In this document: piece after piece, positions 32,575 to 41,838 of the stretch
Layout: each line of letters begins with the position of its first letter
Numbering within the stretch: position 1 is the first letter of the stretch
Assembly (NCBI GenBank): GCA_021502835.1
Contig: JAKFGP010000060.1
Location: 11,716-75,715, forward strand
Source of the DNA: Streptomyces thinghirensis
Lineage (GTDB): Bacteria; Actinomycetota; Actinomycetia; Streptomycetales; Streptomycetaceae
Reading direction: 5' to 3'
Length of the DNA stretch: 64,000 nt
Program-made: the position numbers and the translations under genes
Notes under the pieces: model-generated
The model's input: the letters and a program-made list of their open reading frames with translations, nothing else
The model's database searches: none
What the model was told of the DNA's origin: nothing

Positions 32575-33232
32575 CAAGGTCGCGGCACAGGTCGCGAAGC
32601 TTGATGTTGCGGTGCTGCGAGGCGCTGCGCAGGATGCCGAACGCCTGCTCGGCGTCGCAGCGCTGCTGGGCCATGATGGCGCCGATGGCCTGGTCGATGA
32701 CGCTGCGCGAGCGCATCGCGGTCTCCAGGTCGCCGGCGAACTCCTGGGCGTCGGCGATCCGCTGCGCCAGGGCGATGGCTCCGGTGGCCTGAGCGGCGAT
32801 CAGCCGCAGACCGGCGAGGTCGGCGTCGGCGAAGCCGTCCGGCTTGGCTGAGTAGAGATTGAGCGCGCCGGCGGTGTGGGTATGTGCGGCGATCGGCAGC
32901 GAGATCGAGGAGCGGGTCCGCACGCGACGGCGTGGGCGGGATAGGAGTCCCAGCGCTGCTCACCCAGCATGTCGGCCACCATGACCTCTTCCCCGGTGCG
33001 CAGTGCTTGCAGGCAGGGCCCGTCGTCCAGGCCGTACTGCTTCTCGTCCAGGTCGAGCGCGGTACGGCCCGCGCTGGCCACCGTCAGGAAGCGGCCCTCG
33101 CGGCTGATGGTGATGCCGCAGCCGTTGCCGCGGGCGTACGGGTCAGCGCGTGGTCGGCCAGGGTGTCCAGGAAACCTTCCAAGAGTCGGTCTCCAGAAGG
33201 AAATCGGTCACATGCAGGTCGTCGTTCGCCAT
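32457..33232 (-). CDS. GAF-ANTAR domain RNA-binding regulator
   Basis: About 255 residues. An N-terminal GAF sensor (GCGITISREGRFLTVASAGR after correction, KQYGLDDGPCLQALRTGEEV, AGALNLYSAKPDGFADADL) is followed by an ANTAR domain: AMRSRSVIDQAIGAIMAQQR, CDAEQAFGILRSASQHRNIK and LRDLCRDLV. ANTAR domains bind paired RNA hairpins to antiterminate. Breaks lie near 33180, 33140, 32925 and 32535. The end assigned here (VGAAP then TGA) needs one correction near 32500. It overlaps the convergent ThDP-enzyme tail. The GAF ligand is unknown. Confidence 0.85.
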
Positions 33233-33593
33233 GGAGGAGTCCCTTCCACCAGACCATGCGGGCCCGCCGTCGGCGTGGGTCGAAGGGAGCGGCGCCAGAA
33301 GGGCCACGGAGCCCAGAGCCGGAGGGGAAATCTCCCAGCGTCAACAGTCGTCCTGGTTCACGGAGGAGCCGGAACGGACGGCCACACCTCCAGCATCGCA
33401 CGTACGTTCGCCGGGGCGCCCCACCGGCCCCGTCGTCGACTTCCGCCAAAAACGTCCGACGTCAGGTGCGAGCGACACCGTCGGCGTCCACCATGGGCGC
33501 GGGGGTGATCACACTTGGTTACTATGCACACTTCATGCCGGAAGCCGGAAGCAAGGGGCGGACGGCCATCGATGTGCTGCTGGGAGGAGGGAG
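33233..33593. other. Intergenic region between the GAF-ANTAR and HipA-like genes
   Basis: About 360 bases between divergent genes. It contains no supportable gene. An AT-richer patch at 33505-33535 (CACTTGGTTACTATGCAC) resembles a promoter with a TACTAT -10 element for the HipA-like gene, about 60 bases upstream of its GGAGGAGGGAG ribosome site. Confidence 0.4.
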
Positions 33594-34349
33594 ATGCTGA
33601 GGAATGTCACCTCCACCCGCTACATCACGCCGCTGAGTGAGGGTGGCTCGCTGCCGGGACTCGTCGAGGCCGACGACCTCGGGACGTACGTCCTGAAGTT
33701 CACCGGCGCGGGGCAGGGACGCAAGACACTCGTCGCCGAGGTGGTCTGCGGTGAACTCGCCCGCCGGCTGGGCTTCCGGGTGCCGCGTCTTGTGACGGTC
33801 GACCTCGATCCGGTGCTGGGGCTCGGTGAGCCCGACCAGCAGGTGCAGGAACTGCTCAAGTCCAGCGGTGGCACCAACCTCGGCATGGACTTCCTCTCCG
33901 GCGCGCTCGGGTTCGACCCGCTCGCCTTCGAGGTGAAGCCCGGAGGAGGCCGGGCGGATCGTGTGGTTCGACGCGCTGGTGAACAACGTCGACCGGTCCT
34001 GGCGCAACCCCAACCTGCTGAGGTGGCGGGGCGACGTGTAGCTCATCGACCACGGCGCGACCATGATCTGGCACCACAACTGGCCCGGCGCCGAGACCTC
34101 CGCCGCCCGCCCCTACGACGCCCGCGACCACGCCCTCGCTCGCTTAGGTCCCGACGTCCGCTCGGCCGCCGCCGCGCTCCGCCCTGGTCACCGAGGAACT
34201 CCTCGCCGAGGTCACCGCCGAGATCCCGGACGTCTGGCTGCTGGACGAACCCGGCTTCGCCGCGCCCGACGACCTCCGGCACGCCTACGCCCCGCCCCTG
34301 CTCGCGCGGGCCGCCGCGATCCACGACCGCATCCAGGGGGGACCGGTGA
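33594..34349 (+). CDS. HipA family kinase-like protein, interrupted by an amber codon
   Basis: About 250 residues. HipA-like fold: TPLSEGGSLPGLVEADDLGT, YVLKFTGAGQGRKTLVAEVV with the nucleotide-binding Lys, WFDALVNNVDRSWRNPNLL and the activation-loop LIDHGATMIWHHNWPGA. Directly before LIDHG an in-frame TAG (34039-34041) replaces an expected Trp codon. Frame corrections are needed near 33945, 34180 and 34330. The TGA overlaps the next GTG. Members pair with DUF3037 genes in actinomycetes; a toxin role has not been shown for this subfamily to my knowledge. The amber may be a base error or true inactivation. Confidence 0.82.
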   Translation: MLRNVTSTRYITPLSEGGSLPGLVEADDLGTYVLKFTGAGQGRKTLVAEVVCGELARRLGFRVPRLVTVDLDPVLGLGEPDQQVQELLKSSGGTNLGMDFLSGALGFDPLAFEVKPGGGRADRVVRRAGEQRRPVLAQPQPAEVAGRRVAHRPRRDHDLAPQLARRRDLRRPPLRRPRPRPRSLRSRRPLGRRRAPPWSPRNSSPRSPPRSRTSGCWTNPASPRPTTSGTPTPRPCSRGPPRSTTASRGDR

Positions 34350-34730
34350 GCGACCGCCACGTCTTCGAGTACGCGCTGCTGCGCGTCGTACCCCGCGTCG
34401 AGCGCGGGGAGTGCGCCAACGCCGGGGTGCTCGTGTACTGCCGGGCCAAGTCCTACGTGGGTGCCCGCACCCACCTCGACGAACGCAGGTTGCTGGCCCT
34501 CGACCCGGACGTCGATCTGCCGGGCGTGCGCGCCGCCCCTGCGTGCCGTCGAGGGCGTGTGCACCGGCGGGGACGCGGCGGGCCAGGCGGCCGGTGACGA
34601 TCCCGGCCGCCGCTTCCGGTGGCTCATCGCCCCCCGCTCCACGATCGTCCAGCCCGGCCCCGTTCACACCGGCCTCACGGCCGACCCGGCGGCCGAGGCG
34701 GAACGGCTGCTCGACCTGCTGGTGCGGTAG
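34346..34730 (+). CDS. DUF3037 family protein
   Basis: About 127 residues of unknown function, coupled by a GTGA overlap to the HipA-like kinase. It begins SDRHVFEYALLRVVPRVERG and ECANAGVLVYCRAKSYVGAR, with RLLALDPDVDLPGVRAALRA (after one correction near 34535) and FRWLIAPRSTIVQPGPVHTG. It ends ERLLDLLVR. No signal peptide or membrane span is present. The two-gene arrangement suggests a partner or regulator of the kinase; the function is not known. Confidence 0.87.
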
Positions 34731-34751
34731 CCGCGCCCCGAATTCCTCGCC

Positions 34752-35525
34752 TCAGACGCGTCGGCGGCGCCTGAGCACGTAGGCCGTGGCCAGCGCGGCG
34801 CTCGCCACGCAGCTCAGTCCGATCCCGATGTCCCAGCTGCTCGGCCCGATGCCCGAGGCGCCGCCCAGCCCACCCTGCGTGCCGCGCGTCGGCGCGACGG
34901 TGGGGGATGCGGAGGGGACCGGCGTGGTCGTGACCGGGGCCGGTGTAGTTGGGGTGGGACGCGGCATGGAGGTCGCGGAGATGGTCGGGCCGGAGTCCCG
35001 CTTCGGCGGTGCCCCGCCGGCCGCGCCCCCGTCCGTCTTCCGGGCGGCGTCGATGCCGCCCTGGTCGAGTCGGTTCTCGTCGGGTCGGCTCTGGTCGATG
35101 CCGCCCTGGCCGACGTTCTGGCCGTTTCCGCCCTGATCGGGTCGAGCCGAGTCGAACTCGCCCTCGTCGAAGCCGCCTTCGCCGGTGCCGCCCTCGTCGG
35201 GCCGGTACTCGTCGAGTCGGCCCGTGTCGAGGGCGCCCTCGTCGAGCCGGCCTTCGTCGGCTCCGTTCACGTCGGTTCCGTTGCCGTCGGCTCCGCTCCC
35301 GTCGGGTCGGCCCCCGTCGGACGGGTCTTCGGCGAGTGCGCCCGGAGCGAGGGAGTCAGGGGCGAACGGGTCCGGGTCGGCCGGTCCGCTGTCGATGACG
35401 GGCTGGGACGCCTTGTGGCGGGTGAGATTCCAGGGGTCCGGGTCCTGGGGGTGTGCGGGGTGGGCCAGCGGCACGATCGCGGCGATCGCGACGGCTATGC
35501 CTGCGGCACCGGTACGACGGCGCAT
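34752..35525 (-). CDS. Secreted, C-terminally membrane-anchored Asp/Gly-repeat protein
   Basis: An intact 257-residue frame with no break. Residues 1-25 form a signal peptide (MRRRTGAAGIAVAIAAIVPL). Residues 60-165 are low complexity, with short degenerate repeats of the type (R/A)LDEG as in ADEGRLDEGALDTGRLDEY. Residues 175-215 are Ser/Thr/Pro-rich (PTPTTPAPVTTTPVPSASP), typical of wall-spanning stalks. A final membrane helix and RRRRRV anchor the protein; there is no LPXTG. Acidic repeats could bind Ca2+ or act as a passive stalk. No family is recognised. It is convergent with DUF3037. Confidence 0.8.
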   Translation of the reverse strand: MRRRTGAAGIAVAIAAIVPLAHPAHPQDPDPWNLTRHKASQPVIDSGPADPDPFAPDSLAPGALAEDPSDGGRPDGSGADGNGTDVNGADEGRLDEGALDTGRLDEYRPDEGGTGEGGFDEGEFDSARPDQGGNGQNVGQGGIDQSRPDENRLDQGGIDAARKTDGGAAGGAPPKRDSGPTISATSMPRPTPTTPAPVTTTPVPSASPTVAPTRGTQGGLGGASGIGPSSWDIGIGLSCVASAALATAYVLRRRRRV

Positions 35526-35797
35526 GGACGCCTCCTTTTCCGGCCACGAATGGCTCGCGCTACGACGCTAGGGCGCCGGTGGCGCGGGGGCCCGCAGCGC
35601 TGGGCCGATCGGGTGGGCCGGGCATGACGGCGCACCCGGGAGCCCAGGTAATGGATCACACCGGCCCGGTGTCCCGTTGACACCGGGTGCCAGGGCTTCT
35701 AGCGTCACGTCTGCGGAAGGTACTAAGCGGTCGCTCACCACCGGGCGCCCCGCAACGCTCCGCATGGGCCGCATCCCCAGGACGAGGAGAAGCAGCA

Positions 35798-36559
35798 ATG
35801 TCCACCACTGAGCAGCGGGTCGCCGTAGTCACCGGAGCCGCGCGCGGCATCGGTGCCGCCACCGCCGTACGACTGGCCGCCGAGGGCCGCGCCGTCGCCG
35901 TCATCGACCTCGACGAGGCGGCCTGCAAGGACACCGTCGAGAAGATCAGCGCGGCCGGCGGCAAGGCGATCGCGGTCGGCTGCGACGTCTCCGACGAGGC
36001 GCAGGTCGAGGCGGCGATCGCCCGGATCGCCGAGGAGCTGGGCGCGCCGACGATCCTCGTCAACAACGCGGGCGTGCTGCGCGACAACCTGCTGTTCAAG
36101 ATGAGCGCCTCCGACTGGGACACCGTCATGAACGTGCACCTGCGCGGCGCCTTCCTGATGTCGAAGGCCTGCCAGAAGCACATGGTGGACGCCGGCTTCG
36201 GCCGCATCGTCAACCTGTCCTCGTCCTCCGCGCTCGGCAACCGCGGCCAGGTCAACTACTCCGCCGCCAAGGCCGGTCTGCAGGGATTCACCAAGACCCT
36301 CGCCAAGGAGCTCGGCGAGTTCGGCGTCACCGCCAACTCCGTCGCCCCCGGCTTCATCGCCACCGAGATGACCAAGGCCACCGCCGACCGCGTCGGCATG
36401 GGCTTCGACGACTTCAAGGCCGCCGCCGCCACCCAGATCCCCGTCGCGCGCGTCGGCGAGCCCGACGACATCGCCAACGCCATCGCCTTCTTCACCGGCG
36501 AGGCGGCCGGCTTCGTCTCCGGCCAGGTGCTGTACGTGGCCGGCGGACCGCTCGACTAG
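35798..36559 (+). CDS. fabG: 3-oxoacyl-ACP reductase-type SDR
   Basis: Intact, 253 residues. NADPH-binding TGAARGIGAATAVRLAAEGR, NNAGVLRDNLLFKM, catalytic Ser in IVNLSSSSALGNRGQ and Y-x3-K in VNYSAAKAGLQGFTKTLAKE, closing VLYVAGGPLD. The family reduces beta-ketoacyl-ACP or related ketones. FabG assignment rests on overall similarity; it is outside a fatty-acid cluster, so another ketone substrate is possible. AGGAGAAG precedes the ATG by eight bases. It is followed 44 bases later by a second SDR, probably in one operon. Confidence 0.85.
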   Translation: MSTTEQRVAVVTGAARGIGAATAVRLAAEGRAVAVIDLDEAACKDTVEKISAAGGKAIAVGCDVSDEAQVEAAIARIAEELGAPTILVNNAGVLRDNLLFKMSASDWDTVMNVHLRGAFLMSKACQKHMVDAGFGRIVNLSSSSALGNRGQVNYSAAKAGLQGFTKTLAKELGEFGVTANSVAPGFIATEMTKATADRVGMGFDDFKAAAATQIPVARVGEPDDIANAIAFFTGEAAGFVSGQVLYVAGGPLD

Positions 36560-36603
36560 GTGACACGGGGACTAGGGAAACACTGGGACTAGGGACCACT
36601 GAC

Positions 36604-37365
36604 ATGACTGAACTTCCCGGACTCTCCGGCAAGGTCGCGCTCGTCACGGGCGCCAGCCGCGGCATCGGCTACGGCGTCGCCGAGGCGCTCGTCGCGCGCG
36701 GTGACCGCGTCTGCATCACCGGTCGCAACGAGGACGCCCTGAAGGAGGCCGTCGACAAGCTCGGCTCCGACCGGGTCATCGGCGTCGCCGGCAAGGCGCA
36801 CGACGAGGCCCACCAGGCCGTCGCCGTCGAGCGCACGATGGAGGCCTTCGGCCGGGTCGACTTCCTGGTGAACAACGCCGGTACCAACCCGGTGTTCGGG
36901 CCGATCGCCGACCTCGACCTGAACGTCGCGCGCAAGGTCTTCGAGACCAACGTGGTCTCGGCGCTTGGCTTCGCCCAGCGCACCTGGCACGCCTGGCAGA
37001 AGGACAACGGCGGGGCGATCGTCAACATCGCCTCCGTCGCGGGCCTGTCGCCCTCGCCCTTCATCGCCGCCTACGGCGTCAGCAAGGCCGCGCTGATCAA
37101 CCTCACGGCACAGTTGGCGCACGAGTTCGCGCCAGGAGTGCGGGTCAACGCGATCGCCCCGGCCGTCGTGAAGACCAAGTTCGCCGCCGCCCTGTACGAG
37201 GGCCGCGAGGAGGAGGCAGCCGCGGCCTACCCGCTGGGCCGGCTCGGCGTCCCCTCCGACATCGGCGGCGCCACCGCGTTCCTCACCTCGGAGCAGTCCG
37301 CCTGGGTCACCGGCCAGACGCTCGTCGTCGACGGCGGCATCTTCCTGAACGCCGGCGTGGCCTGA
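36604..37365 (+). CDS. SDR family oxidoreductase
   Basis: Intact, 253 residues. Rossmann motif TGASRGIGYGVAEALVARGD, NNAGTNPVFGPIADLDLNVA, catalytic region IVNIASVAGLSPSPFIAAYG with YGVSKAALINLTAQLAHEFA, and the C-terminal TLVVDGGIFLNAGVA. It is separated from the preceding SDR by 44 bases without a terminator and is followed by a strong one. The two paralogs share fold and length but differ markedly. The substrate cannot be assigned. Confidence 0.88.
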   Translation: MTELPGLSGKVALVTGASRGIGYGVAEALVARGDRVCITGRNEDALKEAVDKLGSDRVIGVAGKAHDEAHQAVAVERTMEAFGRVDFLVNNAGTNPVFGPIADLDLNVARKVFETNVVSALGFAQRTWHAWQKDNGGAIVNIASVAGLSPSPFIAAYGVSKAALINLTAQLAHEFAPGVRVNAIAPAVVKTKFAAALYEGREEEAAAAYPLGRLGVPSDIGGATAFLTSEQSAWVTGQTLVVDGGIFLNAGVA

Positions 37366-37397
37366 TATCGGCTGTCGCCGACCCCAAGATCGATCCC

Positions 37398-37435
37398 GGA
37401 CACGGGCGCCGTTGACGAGAACGGCGCCCGTGTCC
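37398..37435 (+). terminator. Strong hairpin terminator after the SDR pair
   Basis: GGACACGGGCGCCGTT pairs perfectly over 16 bases with AACGGCGCCCGTGTCC around the loop GACGAG. Confidence 0.93.
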
Positions 37436-37567
37436 GCGTTTCGAGACCACGGGGGCGATGACAACGTAGTCATCCCCAAATGATCAAAACCCCTGTTCAG
37501 AAGGGGGTTCAGGTGGCGTGGCGCTGCGGTATGGTCTGCCGACCCTTGGTACGGCAGATCGAGGAGC

Positions 37568-39163
37568 GTGCGCGTGTTCAACCGGAACCGAGGCCTGCGG
37601 CGGGTGGCGGCCATCGTGTCCATATCGTCGCTGGTCACCGGCTGCGGCATCCTGTCGTCCGACAGCTCGGAGGACGAGGGGCCGATCGTGGTGGGGACGA
37701 CCAGCGCGCCCAGCACGCTGGATCCGGCCGCTTCCTGGGACGGTTCGTGGGAGCTGTTCCGCAACATCTACCAGACGCTGCTCAGCTATCCCAACGGTGC
37801 GACCGCGCCCGAGCCCGATGCCGCCGAGCAGTGCGCGTTCACCGACTCCACGAACCAGGTGTACCGCTGCGAGCTGCGCGAGGGTCTGACCTTCTCCAAC
37901 GGGGACGCGCTGGACGCCCAGGCCGTCAAGCACTCGATCGACCGGATCAAGGACATCAACGTCAACGGCGGTCCCGCCGGTCTGCTGGGCAGCCTCGACC
38001 GGGTCCAGGCGCCGAGCGAGCGCGAGGTGGTCTTCCACCTCAACAAGCCCGACGCCACCTTCCCGTTCGTGCTCGCCACGCCCGCCATGTCGATCGTCGA
38101 ACCCGGCGGCTACCCGGCCGACGCCCTGCGCGAGGACGGCAAGGTCGTCGGCTCCGGCCCGTACACCCTCGAGTCGTACGAGGACGGCGAGCGGGCGGAA
38201 CTCGTCCGCAACGACCGTTACCAGGGCTTGGCCGACCGCCACAACGACGCGGTCACCGTCCGCTACTTCAAGGACTCCGCCGGCATGGTGAAGGCGCTGC
38301 GCGACGGGGAGATCCAGGTCACCTTACCGCGGTCTCGCGGCCGACGACGTCATCACGCTGCAGGGCAGGACCAGCAAGGACGAGGACCTCCAGCTGGTCG
38401 AGGGCAGCGGGACGGAGATCCGCTACCTCGTCTTCAACCCCGAGGACCCGTGGGCGGGCAAGAAGGAAGTGCGCCAGGCCGTCGCCCAGGTGATCGACCG
38501 GGCCGCGATCGCCCACAAGATCTACCAGGACACCGTCGACCCGTTGTACTCGATGGTCCCCAAGGGCCTGACCGGCCACACCACGGGCTTCTTCGACGAC
38601 TACGGCGACCCCAGCGTCCCCAAGGCCCGCGAGATCCTCACCGACGCGGGCATCACCGAGCCCGTCCCGCTCACCCTCTGGTACACCAGCGACCGCTACG
38701 GCTCGAGACGGCGCAGGAGTTCAAGGAGATCGAGCGCCAGCTCGAAGCCTCCGACCTGTTCACGGTCACCCTCGAGAGCCGCCCGTGGAAGACGTACGTC
38801 GAGGGCTACCAGAAGGGCGAGTACCCGGTGTTCGGGCGCGGCTGGTCCCCCGACTTCCCGGACGCGGAGAACTTCATCGCGCCCTTCGTCGGCAAGCAGA
38901 ACGCCCTAGGCACGCCCTACCTCGCTCCGGAAATCACCGGCGAGCTGCTGCCGCGCTCGCGCCGGGAGAGCGACCGCGCCAACGTGGAGAAGGGAGTTCG
39001 AGCGGGCGCAGCAGATCCTCGTGAACGACGCCCGGCTGCTGCCGCTGTGGCAGGGCAAGCAGTACGTGGCCGCCAGCACGGACATCTCGGGCGCGGAGCG
39101 GAAGCCATGGACCCCTCGACGATCATGATGATGTGGCAGCTGTACCGGAAGACCAGCTGGTAG
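37568..39163 (+). CDS. ABC transporter substrate-binding lipoprotein, oligopeptide/dipeptide type (SBP_bac_5)
   Basis: About 530 residues. The signal ends in a lipobox (SLVTGC), giving an extracellular lipoprotein. The family-5 fold is shown by GTTSAPSTLDPAASWDGSWE, YRCELREGLTFSNGDALDAQ, VVGSGPYTLESYEDGERAEL, VRQAVAQVIDRAAIAHKIY and PVFGRGWSPDFPDAENFIAP. Breaks at about 38325, 38700, 38995 and 39100 need one-base fixes. No permease or ATPase gene is adjacent, so it is an orphan binding protein. The GTG at 37568 follows GAGGAG; a second GTG lies two codons on. Ligand is probably a peptide. Confidence 0.9.
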   Translation: MRVFNRNRGLRRVAAIVSISSLVTGCGILSSDSSEDEGPIVVGTTSAPSTLDPAASWDGSWELFRNIYQTLLSYPNGATAPEPDAAEQCAFTDSTNQVYRCELREGLTFSNGDALDAQAVKHSIDRIKDINVNGGPAGLLGSLDRVQAPSEREVVFHLNKPDATFPFVLATPAMSIVEPGGYPADALREDGKVVGSGPYTLESYEDGERAELVRNDRYQGLADRHNDAVTVRYFKDSAGMVKALRDGEIQVTLPRSRGRRRHHAAGQDQQGRGPPAGRGQRDGDPLPRLQPRGPVGGQEGSAPGRRPGDRPGRDRPQDLPGHRRPVVLDGPQGPDRPHHGLLRRLRRPQRPQGPRDPHRRGHHRARPAHPLVHQRPLRLETAQEFKEIERQLEASDLFTVTLESRPWKTYVEGYQKGEYPVFGRGWSPDFPDAENFIAPFVGKQNALGTPYLAPEITGELLPRSRRESDRANVEKGVRAGAADPRERRPAAAAVAGQAVRGRQHGHLGRGAEAMDPSTIMMMWQLYRKTSW

Positions 39164-39255
39164 GCGCCGGTGCGCGCGGGCGGGCGCGCCCGTTGTCAGT
39201 GGTCGCCGGTAGGTTCTTCCGGACCGGAAGCGACCGCACAGCGTAGGAAGTTGAC

Positions 39256-39938
39256 GTGACCGACACCGCCATGCTGCCCGAGTCCTGGCGCGAGGTGCTG
39301 GGCGACGAACTGCAGAAGCCCTACTTCAAGGAGCTGACGGAGTTCGTCGAGGAGGAGCGGGCGAACGGCCCCGTCTACCCCCGCGCGAGGAGGTCTTCGC
39401 CGCGCTGGAGGCCACGCCGTACGACCGGGTGAAGGTGCTGGTCCTCGGACAGGACCCGTACCACGGCGAGGGACAGGGCCACGGGCTGTGCTTCTCGGTC
39501 CGGCCGGGCGTGAAGGTGCCGCCGTCCCTGCGGAACATCTACAAGGAGATGCACGCGGAGCTGGACACCCCGATCCCGGACAACGGCTATCTGATGCCGT
39601 GGGCGGAGCAGGGCGTCCTGCTGCTCAACGCGGTGCTCACGGTCCGGGCCGGCGAGGCGAACTCGCACAAGGCCCGCGGCTGGGAGCTGTTCACCGACGC
39701 GGTGATCCGCGCGGTGGCCGGCCGGACCGACCCGGCCGTGTTCGTGCTGTGGGGCAACTACGCGCAGAAGAAGCTGCCGCTGATCGACGAGACGCGGCAC
39801 GTGGTGGTCAAGGGCGCGCACCCCTCGCCGCTGTCGGCGAAGAAGTTCTTCGGCTCCCGTCCGTTCACGCAGATCAACGAGGCGGTCGCGAAGCAGGGCC
39901 ACGAGCCGATCGACTGGACCATTCCGAGCCTGGGCTGA
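39256..39938 (+). CDS. ung: Uracil-DNA glycosylase, family 1
   Basis: About 227 residues; it removes uracil from DNA in base-excision repair. Catalytic motif VLVLGQDPYHGEGQGHGLCF with the active Asp and Tyr, LPSL-type PPSLRNIYKEM, GVLLLNAVLTVRAGEANSH and HPSPLSAKKFFGSRPF with the catalytic His. One base is missing near 39380 in VYPPREEVF. The GTG start has AGGAAG about seven bases upstream. A hairpin follows the stop. Confidence 0.96.
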
Positions 39939-39949
39939 GCCGGCGGACC

Positions 39950-39973
39950 GGCCGGTCGGCCACCGACCGGCCC
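39950..39973 (+). terminator. Hairpin after ung
   Basis: GGCCGGTCGG pairs with CCGACCGGCC around a short loop, 11 bases past the stop codon of ung. Confidence 0.65.
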
Positions 39974-40060
39974 GCGCGCGTCACGGGCCGCCTGACCGGG
40001 ATTACCGGTATGTGCGGTTAGCGTCATCGGGGACAGCCGACGACGGGCACGGAGGACGCG

Positions 40061-40632
40061 GTGGCCAAGGGACAGGAGCAGGCGGCGCCGGACGCCGTGC
40101 TGACGCGGATCGGGCAGGTCGTCATGCTGCACCACGCGGGCGACCGCGAGGAGGCCCGCCACCGCCTCCTCGGCCTGTGGGCGGAGATCGGCGAGCACGG
40201 CGACCCGCTGCACCGCTGCACCCCTGGCCCACTACCTGGCCGACACCCAGGACGACCCGGGGGACGAACTGGCCTGGGACCTGCGGGCGTTGTCGGCGGC
40301 CGAGGAACTCACAGAGGATCGTTCGGGGGCCGGTCGGGGGACCGGACCGCCGATCGGCCCGAGGGGGCACTCGCCGCCCGCGCCCTCTACCCCTCGCTGC
40401 ACCTGAACCTGGCCGCCGACTACGACCGCCTCGGCCACCGCGAGGCCGCCCGCCCACACCTGCGGCGCGCCGCGGCGCGGCCCGAGGATCCCCTCGCCCC
40501 CGACCGCTACGGCGAGGGTGTACGCGCGGCCATCGGCCGACTGGAGCTGCGGCTCGGCGGCACCGGCCCCAGCACGGACGGGCCGCCGGAGCGGCCCGAC
40601 GGGCGGTGGGGGCCGCGCGGCAGCGGCCGTAG
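40061..40632 (+). CDS. TPR-like helical repeat protein
   Basis: About 190 residues. Starts VAKGQEQAAPDAVLTRIGQV; the helical pairs VMLHHAGDREEARHRLLGLW, LAHYLADTQDDPGDELAWDL and LNLAADYDRLGHREAARPHL resemble tetratricopeptide repeats, with the typical A..Y...G pattern. Breaks lie near 40215 and 40330, and a last shift is needed to reach the TAG at 40632, so the C-terminus is uncertain. It has no signal or membrane segment. It is probably a cytoplasmic protein-interaction module; the partner is unknown. Confidence 0.68.
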
Positions 40633-40661
40633 TCCCGGCCCGCCGCGCCACGCGTGCCCGC

Positions 40662-41171
40662 TCAGTGGCCGTGACGCCTGTTCGCAGATGACCGCCTCGG
40701 GGCTGCCCGGTCGCCAGCCGCCGTACTGCTTGCCCAGCGAGCACACGTCGGCGTTCTCGCCGGTGTCCCGGCCGGTCGGCCGGGGGCACGTCGGGGACCT
40801 CGACGCGAGATCGCTCCCGGCCCCGCTCCCGCTCCGGTGTCCCGGGGGGTGCGGTCCGGAGGTCGTTGTTCCGGACGGGCGCGGGTGGCGGGGGGTTTCC
40901 GCTGCGGTGGGGCCGCCTTCAAGGACGCCGTACGGCGCCGGCTCGCCGGAGGCGTGGTCCGGGGTCCGGGAGGGGCCGATCATCTCCAGCGCCTCACGGG
41001 CCGGGGCCTGCACGACCCGAGGCTCGGACGGGCCGTCCGGGCGCGGCGCCGAGGAGCGGGCGGCCGCCGTCGACGGGTCGGCGCGGCCGGGCCCTGGACC
41101 GTCGTACAGCCGGTCAGGGCCGAGGCCGCCACGGTCACCAGGAGCGTTGCGGTGGTCGTCGTTCGATGCAC
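40662..41171 (-). CDS. Small secreted lipoprotein
   Basis: About 165 residues. A signal sequence (VHRTTTTATLLVTVAASALT) ends in the lipobox LTGC at residues 19-22. The middle is Pro/Gly/Ser-rich and weakly conserved. The C-terminus has ADVCSLGKQYGGWRPGSPEA followed by VICEQAYGH after one correction near 40672. The paired Cys in VCSLGKQYGGW...VICEQ suggest a small disulfide-linked domain seen in several Streptomyces secreted proteins. A break near 41070 joins the two halves. Function unknown. Confidence 0.6.
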
Positions 41172-41283
41172 CCGCGCCACTCTGCTGGGTCGCGCCCCGT
41201 GCACGGCGCCGGACAAGCGGAGGTTGCCCCGCACGGGTGATCTCCGGCCCCGTACGGAGGCCCCGGGGCCGCCGAGGGTGACG

Positions 41284-41795
41284 TCAGTCGCCCGTGGCGC
41301 CGTCGAGGCTCTCGCGGATCAGATCGGCGTGCCCGTTGTGACGGGCGTACTCCTCGATCATGTGGGTGTGGATCCAGCGCAGGGTGTAGCGCTCGCCGGT
41401 GCGCCGGTGCAGGCCGCGGGTCGGTGCGTCGAGGGGGACGCCGGCCGTGCAATGCGCCGGGCGGCCTCGATCTCGGCCTGCCAGGTGGCCGGGCCTCCTG
41501 CCAGGTGTCCTCCTCGGTCAGCAGAACTCGCCGTCCGGATTCTCGTCGCTGTAGTGGATCGGGTCCGCGTCCTCGTCCGCCAGCACCCTGCGGTACCAGC
41601 TCCGTTCCACCTCCGCCATGTGCCGCACCAGTCCCATCAGGGTCAACGTGGACGGGGCCACGGCGGCGGTCCTGAGCTGGGCGTCGGTGAGGCCCTCGCA
41701 CTTCCACGCGAGGGTCTGCCGGTGGTACTCAGCCAGCCCTCCAGCATGGTGCGTTCGTCGGCGTCGGCGGCTGGTTCGCGGCGTTCGGTTGTCAT
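41284..41795 (-). CDS. DinB/mycothiol-transferase family protein
   Basis: About 170 residues of the DinB four-helix-bundle superfamily, many of which are mycothiol- or bacillithiol-dependent S-transferases. Motifs: [41 protein letters not shown] with the first metal-type His, and [20 protein letters not shown] with the [12 protein letters not shown] pattern that supplies the other His ligands. Breaks near 41735, 41525, 41495, 41450 and 41410. It shares the strand with the neighbouring TetR gene, 43 bases apart. Confidence 0.82.
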
Positions 41796-41838
41796 GTCGG
41801 CATCCTCGCTGATGAAGACCCCCGCCGACCAGGAGATT

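Noticed and set aside
35798..37365. The two SDR genes as part of a polyketide or fatty-acid cluster
   Set aside because: No ketosynthase, acyl carrier protein or acyltransferase is adjacent; they appear as a simple two-gene operon.
37480..37530. AACCCC...GGGGTT hairpin upstream of the peptide-binding lipoprotein as a terminator or riboswitch
   Set aside because: Only a short stem with mismatches; a strong terminator already lies at 37398-37435 and no riboswitch consensus is visible.
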